Positions 14,483 through 22,700 of a stretch of 25,286 nucleotides of DNA are shown here, one piece after another; within the stretch, counting starts at the first letter, position 1, and every line of letters starts with the position of its first letter. The DNA is from Candidatus Micrarchaeota archaeon RBG_16_49_10 (GTDB lineage Archaea > Aenigmatarchaeota > Aenigmatarchaeia > CG10238-14). Where the stretch lies: assembly GCA_001784635.1 (NCBI GenBank), contig MFRS01000016.1, positions 404 through 25,689 on the forward strand, written 5' to 3'. A program made the translations under genes and the position numbers. Under the pieces are notes generated by a model. The model was given only the letters and a program-made list of their open reading frames with translations, was not told the DNA's origin and did not search any database.

Positions 14483-14492
14483 AAATTTAAAC
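14483..14492 (-). promoter_or_regulatory. TATA box for the 36-aa membrane protein
   Basis: gtttaaattt on the minus strand, centred 28 bases upstream of the ATG at 14459. Same spacing as at the HEPN and coiled-coil regulator genes. Confidence 0.6.
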
Positions 14493-14499
14493 TTGTGAT

Positions 14500-15348
14500 A
14501 TACTGAAAAGTATATATTTCTAATGTATGCACTCTTTTCAAGTGGCAGGCCTGTATGTGACAGTCATCTGGGGATTTATAGGTTTTTTTAAGGTAAAAAT
14601 AGGTTAAATTGTGGTTATTTTTTATAAAATACCCATTAAATCATCCTTTTTGTTTTAAAATTTGTTAAATTTACTTTTTTCTTGAAAAAAACAATTTATA
14701 TAGACCTAAAATAGTTTTAACACGTTAGTATATAAAAAAATTGATTTTAGGTGCACAAAGACTTGATAGAAGATTGGTTTTTGTAGGTCTCTATAAACCG
14801 CAATTCATATACGACCCTTGGAGTTCCCACTTCTAGTCGATAACACATTTCGGAGACATAACCGGTAAGGACAATCCTGTTACGGAAATTGATTACCCAT
14901 TTACCTAAAACTTTCATAGCCCCCATCAATTCCATAAAACTCCAGGAGTTCTTGATAACAGGTCATAAACCTTCTAGGTGGCTATCTTAATGACGTATTA
15001 ATACCATTTTTTGGGGTTTTTCTTTATGAAAACAAGATTTTATTTTAGTTGAAAATCACATAAGGCCCTTTTAGCCCTATAAACACGTTTTTTCCGGACT
15101 TCACTCCAATAACTTTTTGATTAGTTTTGAACAAGCGGCAAAAAAATACGGCATTTTCCAAAAAACGACTTTAAAAAATTCAACATAGACTTTTTGGTAT
15201 AGAAGGATGAATAGACAAACCAGCCCTAAACTCCTGTTTTGACAAAATCCTCTAAAATTACATTTTTAAGGCTCAAAAGGCCAAAATTCTAAACCAGAAA
15301 AATCGTTTCACAATGGTTTAGGCAAATAATTTTTTAAAGTCAAAAAAG
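14500..15348. other. Long AT-rich intergenic region
   Basis: About 850 bases without a convincing gene. It contains several TATA-like stretches (tatatatt near 14510, atttatataga near 14693, tatataaaa near 14729), a possible 26-codon hydrophobic frame at 14527-14607 (plus strand), and a 62-codon minus-strand frame (14747-14935) in a less AT-rich island whose CGN arginine codons are unlike those of the neighbouring genes. Two related segments, GGCCCTTTTAGCC near 15064 and GGCTCAAAAGGCC near 15270, are imperfect inverted copies. It may hold an unrecognised RNA, a decayed gene or regulatory DNA. I see no RNase P, SRP or rRNA signature. Confidence 0.5.
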
Positions 15349-15362
15349 TATAGTTAACTATA
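15349..15362. promoter_or_regulatory. 14-base perfect palindrome upstream of the regulator gene
   Basis: TATAGTTAACTATA is a perfect palindrome 37 bases before the ATG at 15400. It overlaps a usable TATA sequence and so could act as promoter plus operator for the gene, which itself encodes a likely DNA-binding protein. Confidence 0.55.
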
Positions 15363-15399
15363 ACAAAATTTGGGGCATCCAGCAAAACAAACGATTCTT

Positions 15400-16122
15400 A
15401 TGGCTAGGGCGGTAGGGGACTCAATCCTAAAATTCGACAAGTTTTGGGTTATTTGGGGGACTTCTCTAGATGCGCCTAGAACTGTAAAGGATGTTCAAAG
15501 GATTTGGGGTTACGAGGGTAACGCTCTGTACCAGAAAGGGCTAGAAAGGCCTATTTTGGAGGAGATGATTGAAAAGGGTTTCGTTAAAAAGGTCAGCAAA
15601 GTCAAGATGAGGGGCGTTTCCGGTTTAACGATAGAGGGGAACTTCGATTGGGTTCCAGACTACCTTGAAAAATTCGCAAAAGACACCAATTTGAGGAGCA
15701 ACAACCCGCTTATTTTGGAAATACTGGATTCGATTGGCGATAAGAAAGCCCTTTTGCGGTTCATCAAGGATCACAGGCAGTCTTTCTACTTCATTGACAG
15801 GGTGAAGCTACTTTTCGGGAATAAGGAAAGCCTCAAGAGCAACTACGATATGCTCGTTTTCGCCCCCATACTGACCATCTTGAACATATACGCCTGGAAG
15901 ATGCTCCAGAAGAGGATGGGGATTGACGAGAACATAACCTTCTTCCTGACTTCGACTTTCATCTTCAACATGAACCCAAAGATTAACTTCCTGGATTACT
16001 TTCTCTTGGTGGCCAAGGACTTCAGGGATGTGGAGCTACCTTCCACAATGTTTGACCAGGCAAAGGTGTTCTCTCTATGGAAAAGGTATTCAGTTAAGAT
16101 GAAGGAGAGCCTATTTCTTTAG
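15400..16122 (+). CDS. Hypothetical protein with predicted N-terminal winged helix, 240 aa
   Basis: I do not recognise the family. The first 80 residues look like a winged helix: KFWVIWGTSLDAPRTVKDVQRIWGY, then a recognition-like helix YQKGLERPILEEMIEKGFVKKV and a short beta hairpin ending LTIEG. The remainder is mostly helical and mixed polar/hydrophobic, with no catalytic motif and no membrane span I trust. ATG 15400 is preferred to TTG 15370, because the frame before it is short and sits near the palindromic promoter element. The 3' end overlaps the minus-strand regulator gene by 12 bases in convergent orientation. A transcription regulator is likely; its targets are unknown. Confidence 0.65.
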   Translation: MARAVGDSILKFDKFWVIWGTSLDAPRTVKDVQRIWGYEGNALYQKGLERPILEEMIEKGFVKKVSKVKMRGVSGLTIEGNFDWVPDYLEKFAKDTNLRSNNPLILEILDSIGDKKALLRFIKDHRQSFYFIDRVKLLFGNKESLKSNYDMLVFAPILTILNIYAWKMLQKRMGIDENITFFLTSTFIFNMNPKINFLDYFLLVAKDFRDVELPSTMFDQAKVFSLWKRYSVKMKESLFL

Positions 16123-16506
16123 GCTGTAGTATTTCTTCCTTTCGACAATCTTGGTGGTTGCCGCACCGCTGTTCTCCAGCTCCTTCAAGTATTCGTTGCA
16201 CCTGGTTCTGGAGAGGCCTATCAGCTTACAAAGCTGATCAGAGCTTAATGGGCTATGCTTTTTGAGTATGAGCTTTATCGCACTCCTGGTCCTAGTCCTA
16301 TAGGGGATGGCTCTCAACTTCTTCTCCCCCATTTTCACGTACTTCTTGTGCAATTCCCTCATTAGTCTTTGGTTCTCGTCTAGCTTGCCTTCCAATTCCT
16401 TCATCTTTTCGAGTATCTTGAATATCTGGATGTATTGGTTCCCCAATTGCCTGGATATGTCGACATCACTGTCTGCTTCCCTTTTATGCCTTCTTATTAG
16501 GGCCAT
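16111..16506 (-). CDS. Coiled-coil/winged-helix transcription regulator, 131 aa
   Basis: From ATG 16506 the protein starts MALIRRHKREADSDVD. Residues about 25-62 form a coiled coil with heptad hydrophobics (YIQIFKILEKMKELEGKL, then MRELHKKYVKM), suitable for dimerisation. Residues about 75-130 are a classic winged helix: AIKLILKKHSPLSSDQLCKL, LSRTRCNEYLKELENSGA and the wing IVERKKYYSL. A TATA box is centred 29 bases before the ATG (leaderless). The TCGACA array begins in the same promoter region, so autoregulation and control of the divergent giant gene are plausible. The TTG two codons upstream is an alternative start. Confidence 0.82.
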   Translation of the reverse strand: MALIRRHKREADSDVDISRQLGNQYIQIFKILEKMKELEGKLDENQRLMRELHKKYVKMGEKKLRAIPYRTRTRSAIKLILKKHSPLSSDQLCKLIGLSRTRCNEYLKELENSGAATTKIVERKKYYSLKK

Positions 16507-16523
16507 TATCAATAGTTTTGTAC

Positions 16524-16741
16524 TGTCGATTTATATTTTTAATTTTTTCGACACATGTCTTGGCTGTTTTCCTATTTCATAGAAAATCGACAACACTACC
16601 CCTTCCAACACGCCTCTGTTTTTTAGTTGGTAAAATGAAGGGGATAACACCCTTTAAACCCAGATATTTTCTAGGTATTTTTTAAGACCCTTCTTTCGAC
16701 AACTTGCATCTTCATTTGGGTTTGGATTATATCAATCGACA
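16524..16741. promoter_or_regulatory. Array of five TCGACA sites in the divergent intergenic region
   Basis: TCGACA occurs on the plus strand at 16548, 16587, 16696 and 16736 and on the minus strand at 16524-16529. Most are preceded by A/T-only bases. Five copies of one six-base word in 218 bases is far above chance; about 0.1 would be expected. The array lies between the divergent starts at 16506 and 16782. It is a candidate binding platform for one of the nearby winged-helix proteins. Confidence 0.65.
16529..16540 (-). promoter_or_regulatory. TATA box of the coiled-coil regulator gene
   Basis: aaaaatataaat on the minus strand is centred about 29 bases before ATG 16506. It directly abuts the first TCGACA site (TGTCGA at 16524-16529), which lies between the TATA box and the start, so a bound repressor would interfere with transcription initiation. 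Confidence 0.6.
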
Positions 16742-16761
16742 CAGTATCTTGTACAATAGTA

Positions 16762-16779
16762 TTATACAACGTTGTATAA
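16762..16779. promoter_or_regulatory. 18-base perfect palindrome immediately before the giant gene
   Basis: TTATACAACGTTGTATAA is perfectly self-complementary and ends two bases before the ATG at 16782. A related eight-base palindrome TTGTACAA (16749-16756) lies just upstream. It fits a dimeric regulator site covering the start of the giant gene. The giant protein's own N-terminal winged helix is one candidate reader. Confidence 0.65.
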
Positions 16780-16781
16780 AG

Positions 16782-19700
16782 ATGTGGGGGGCATTTTCTG
16801 AGGCAGATCCGAGAAGGAAGATTCTTAAAGTCCTTTCTACCTACCCGTCTGGTTTGACCCTCACCAAACTGTCTGTGCTCGCAGGCTTCCATAGGCACAC
16901 GGTAACCAAGTACGTCTATGAGCTTTTCGGCGCGGGGATTGTCGGGTTCAGAGAGATAGGCATGGCGAAAGTCTGCTACCTTAAGGTGTCTGCTAAGGAC
17001 TTAAGCCCCCCAGAGAAACCCAAAGAAAGCCTCCTAGAGAAGATTGGCTTGAGGACAAGGGCCGGCCAAGCAAAGGTTTTGGCGTTTTTCCTTTTCCTTT
17101 TGCTTGTACCGACAACTTTCATAGTGGCCCAGAGCATTACTGGCAATCTTGTCGTAAGCTCAAGCGAAGAAACATTACAGACCCCTGAAACATTTTCCGT
17201 ACCCCCGGGAAGTTTTGATGAGGTCAATAACCAACAGTCTGAGATTGTACTTTCTGAACAGGCAACCACCACAACTGACTTTGAAACAATCACCGAATCG
17301 ACGACATCCACAACAACGACAACCTCCACGACCGAATCAACTGTAATCCTGTTGCCAGATGAGTCCTCCTCGACCACATCAACAACCTTAGTTGAATCCC
17401 CCACTACTGAAACAATTCTTGAAGGCACTGAAACAATCACAGAGTCCACGACATCCACAACAACCACTACATCGACAACCGAATCAACAATAATATTGTT
17501 ACCAGACGAATCTTCTTCAACAACCTCTACGACACTTCCTGTGGAAACTTCGACAACAACTATCAATGAAACAGTTTCAGAAGGAAATGAGACAATTACC
17601 GAGTCAACAACCTCAACCACGACAACCACGTCAACAACAGAGTCAACCATAATACTGTTGCCTTCTGAGTACTCAACAACTATAACAACTATCAATGAAA
17701 CAGTTTCAGGAGATTTCGAGACTACCACAGAATCAACTACATCCACCACCACAACTACATCGACAACCGAATCAACTTCAATAACCAGAGAAGAACCAAC
17801 AATCATAGAGCAATCGGATTATAGGCAACTGGACGATTTAATACTGATTGGAAGAAACGTTTCATGGGAACAGAGAACTATTTTACACAACCCCTTCGAC
17901 AAGGTGATAAGCTACAACCTTGCTTTGACTTTACCCTCGGACGCTTTCGATGTGGAAGTTCTGGAAGGAGAAAACATCATATCAACTTCCGGAACAATCG
18001 CACTGAATTTCGCCCCGAACCAGACAATCGAACTTCTACTACGTTTCAAGACTCCACCAGTTGAACTGGAGATTACGGACGACTATCTCGACCTATCCTC
18101 GCTCATCCCAACCCAAGCCTTCAACATAGAGGTCCTTAAGGATGAGAGCTCCATTTTCAAGGCCAGAAACGCAAATTCGCTCAAAAACTTCAATTACAAA
18201 ATATCAGGCGGCCAAAAGAAGATTTTGGTCCACCACGATTCCGAGCTTCACTACAGGAATATCTTGGTTGAGATACCCTACCCCGAAGAAAACATATCAC
18301 TTATAGAGGAGATAGAAGGTTTCAAGAGGGAGATCACTGAGGATTCAGAATATTCAGTTTCCTTCTCCGATGGCATGTTGACTTGGAAAATCTCAGAGCT
18401 TTCCTCAAAAAACTATTCGATAGTCCCCGAGGAGGTCGAGACAATCCAGGGTCCTGCAAGGGTGGGCGATCCAGTCGAGTGGACAGTGAGAGTTCAGGAT
18501 TTTGAGATAAAGTACGAGACACCTGCCGCCCAGCTGAAAGAGGTTGAAATAGACGACGGATTTCTAATAACAGTCCAATCTCCTTCGGATGAAATACACT
18601 ATTCTAACATCAGCGTCGTTGAAACGCTCTCAGGGAAGGGGCTTTTTGACATATCTGGAAAGGAGGGCTACAGCCTTGGCGAATCCCCGAAATTCACTTT
18701 CCAAACCAACGATTTCGAGATATTCTGGGTGAACGGGACCACCGAACTATTTTCCAACGAGACAAATGTGGCTAAGGACTCTTCTCACGGTCTTGCCTTC
18801 ACCGATACGGATGGGGATGGCCTTAATGAAACAGTTTCATGGACCGTTCCCCAACTCTCTGAACAAAGTTATCTGCTTAAAAAAGTTCCAAAAGGTGCAT
18901 CGGATATAAGGGCTTGGGTAGAGCCTTCGGCTTGTTGTGACCTGCCATCAGTTAGCGCCCTCTTAGTAAGAAATGCTGATGGTTACGAGATAAGCCTCCC
19001 CAAGGACAAGGAAATAAAACCGGGGCTTTACAAGCTTGTTGTAGAGGCGGACGGCCTGAGGGAGGAGTATTGGTTCAAGTGGGGTCTCATCTCTGTGAAC
19101 ACGAAAAGGAGCATATATCATCCCGGGGAAACCGCCGAGATAATAATGGTGGTTTTGGACAACAGGGGCTTCCCCGTCTCAGGTGCCGATGTCAACCTCA
19201 TAGTCACCAACCCTAACGGTGTTCAGGAGACATTCTCGACAAATGGTGGCTCGATTGAAAGCGGCGGTAAGGGTGTTTACACGGCATACTATGAAACTTC
19301 TGTCGAAGGTAATTACAGCCTACTCGCTTCTGCAAAAACAAATGAGGTAAACAGCACTATAGAGTCCTATTTCTTGGCGAAAGACTACTACGAGTTCGAC
19401 ATCTTGAGGGATTCGCCGGTGGTAATAAACCCGGCAGCCGGGCCGTTCCAATCGTCCATAAGAGTTATATCCTATGTTGATGGGGTTACAACCTTCAGCT
19501 TCAGGGAATATCTCCCCCCGAGCTTCATTGTAGTGGACGCTGGCGGGGCTACGGTGGTAGAGGATGTTGACTCAAAAGTACTTGTTTGGGAAGGTTTGGA
19601 GAACAATTCGGTAGTAACCTATTACGCCAGTACTCCTGAGACGTCCCCCTACCTCTATGAGCTTGGACCAGCAGAGGTCTTATATTCAAGTCATGGCTCT

Positions 19701-22700
19701 GACGAAATCTTCAGGGAAGCCAGGTCTTGGTTACTAGCTATAGACCCTGTTTGTAACTGGATGCAGGACGATGTGAGCTTGGGTTGGACGACGCAATCAG
19801 GCTCTGACGTTGATATGATAACTAGTGACAATAAAACTTGGTCTGTAGGATATAACTGTACTGCCGCCGGAGGCCCGACTTCACAAACGGGCTGTTACAT
19901 AAGGAACATAACCATAAACTTCTTCACAAGCTCCTCAAGCACTGGTACCAGGAACGCCAACTTCAGGATATTCAACAGCACTCTTAATACTTACTTACCG
20001 GCGGCTTATTACCTTGCAGCACAAATACCCTTTGGCCCATTGCTGACCTGCGGTGATAATCCCGCTAATAATGCAACATCCGGCGGGACTACGCCAACCT
20101 CATGCTCGCTCACAAGTAACAGCGGGTTCGCTAAAATCACCGCGCCAATAAACTACACCACAACGGCTCTGGTCCCGGCCAAGGGTGTCGTGTCTGTTTC
20201 GCAAATAAAATACGAGTGGTGCTGGGAGGATATAACCCCAAAAATCACGAACACCAATGCCACGCCTGTCGGGAACATAAACAGCAACACTGGGGGCTGG
20301 GGGGAGACCTGGAACTTCACAGCATACGTCTGGGACCCTGATAGCATAGCATTCCTGTCCTTGAACGTTTCCTACGCAGAGCCCCCCTATACAACCTACA
20401 CCGTGAAGAACGGCTCTGTAGTGAACAACAACACCTGGGTGTCCTATCACAACAAGTTCAACTGCTCCGACTTCTCCTCTTTGACCTCTATAGCATTCAA
20501 ATACAACATATCCGACAACAGCTCAAACACGAACACATCTGACATCAAGTATTTCACCGTTGAGAAAGATGACAACTCCGTACTCCCTGCGGAGCCTGCC
20601 GCTGGCTCAGTGATAAACAGGACAGCCGAAACCAACTTCACCATAAGGGTCTACGACAGCGACAACCAGACCTATCTCGGAACCGGGAACGACGTCAAGA
20701 TATCAATAAACACCACGCAGACACTGTTCGACGATTCGACGAAAACCACCAACTCAACTGGCCATGCGATTAGGACAGTGACCAACAGCTACTGGTGCAG
20801 TCAGGCCTTCCCATTGGGCGGCCACGTCTGGAAGTCCGAGCTTTTGAGCAACCTCTGCTGGAAGGTCAACAGCTCAGGTGAGATAGGGTTCACTCTTATG
20901 GGGAATCTGTCAAACTCCCAACTCAGCACGCCAGACGGCTCCAGCAACTACACCCAACTTGACAGCATCCAGTTCACGGGGACAGTTACGGACGACTGCA
21001 GCGAGGAAAAGAGCGACTTCTCCAAATTCGGGGTTGACTATATAATCTCAAATGGCGCCACGCAGTACAACTGCACGCCCTCCGGAACTTCAACTTGCAC
21101 AAGGTCCCTGCCCCTTAGTGCCCCTACCGGCTGGTACAACGTCACGATAATCTCATTCTCAAAGGGAAGCGAGGCGGGCAAATATTGGAACGGGTCGGAC
21201 ACCACAGTCAATGCTTTTTATCTTAATGCCTACAGGGAACTTAAAAACGATTCGGTGGATCCCTCATCGGATTATTGGGGGCACGAAAATTGGAACTTTT
21301 CAATCAACGCAACATCCGGCAATGATGATGTCATGAATATATCACTCTTTTTGAAGAAGGGTTCCGGCAGCTTCAGCGAATGCGTCTACCCCACCTGCAA
21401 AAACCAGACACCCACAGAATGCATAAACTGCGACGGGCAAGTTGTATACTGGTACAGGAACTTCACCTCGGATGACACGGCCACATGGACATATGAATTC
21501 AGGATGTACAGCGATGCGACCGGGGAGCTGGAGGCCACTTCCAGCCAAGGCTTATTCGATGTCAATGAACCCCTGCCAGTTTATATATTCCTTGAGAACG
21601 TCACCCGCAACCCGGCCTCAGGCCAGTGGGGCTCCGGCAACTTCACCTTCAACGTCACCGTTAACACGACCGGGATAAACAACGCGACCGTCTTCCTATG
21701 GTATGGCCCCGCTTCAGATGGCCCGTGGACGCTCATAGGCCAGCAGAACTACACGGTAGGCGGCCCAGCCTGGCAGCAGCTGAACTTCAGTAAGGCTATG
21801 GACTGTTCAGATATTAGAACCAACTATTTCTTCTTCAACGCGACCAACTACAATACCACAGTCCCCTCGACAAATTCTACATCCACCCAGACATTTAACG
21901 TGAGTAAGGACAACATAGTCTTCATTGATGTGGCAGGTCATGCCTCGATTGCAAACAGGACAGGTTCCCAAACAGACTTGCTCAGTTTCCAGCTTAAGGA
22001 CGCCAACGGCACAATTCTCCCCTCCACTCCAGTGAAGTATTCCATCACTTACAACAATGTCACCTACCACACCGACAACAATTATGTCGTCAGCAGCGAC
22101 CCGAACGGGTATACAAACTTAACCTTCAATGCGACTTGTTCGGATGACTATGAGGGATCCCCGAAGTTCCTAGTGGGCGAGCAGCGCTGGAAGGCCGACA
22201 TAAACGATTCAATGCAAACCTGTTATGCTAGCAATGACACGGCCTCCTCGATGTACAGGAACCTGACTGTGACGGGAAACATCCTCATAACCCTCAACAA
22301 CCCCGACGGGACAGCCAATGTCACCCAGGGCGGGAGGATGCAGTTCCTCGGTTACAGCGATGACGACTGCGGCGATTCTCTGACCCTGAACACGACCCCA
22401 GGGTACGAAGAGATAAACTACTACGCAAACTACAGCAGCACCGTGGCCGGTTATGACTGCGGGGATTCGACAGTCATAGGTGCCAACGCCTACCAGTGCT
22501 ACTGGCAGACAGACACCGACACCCTAACACGAGCCTACAACGCCTCAATGTTCGTGGACAAGACAGGGTACTACACCAATAAGACACTAGAAGATGCGGA
22601 TAGGGGTTGGCTCTTCTATGTGCTGCCGTTGAGGGAGTTCACGAATATAAGTGTATCCCCTCTAGCCTCCATATACACCCACACGGACTGGAACTTCTCG

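Noticed and set aside
14527..14607. 26-codon hydrophobic frame MHSFQVAGLYVTVIWGFIGF...
   Set aside because: The nearest TATA-like sequence is only about 14 bases upstream, too close for a start, and there is no ribosome site or terminator.
14747..14935. 62-codon minus-strand frame, start MELMGAMKVLGKW
   Set aside because: CGN arginine codons differ from the AGG/AGA use in nearby genes, the TATA match is weak, and only MKxLGK recalls Gar1; not enough to call a gene.
17283..17778. Possible CRISPR-like or satellite repeat array
   Set aside because: The repeats keep codon phase, differ in length, and encode a Thr/Ser stalk; there are no unique spacers of constant length.
16976..17806. 276-codon open frame on the minus strand, rich in Val and Asp
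   Set aside because: It is the antisense of the Thr/Ser repeats; ACA/TCA/ACC codons read backward as TGT/TGA-free Val/Val/Asp strings. The plus-strand frame explains the sequence fully.
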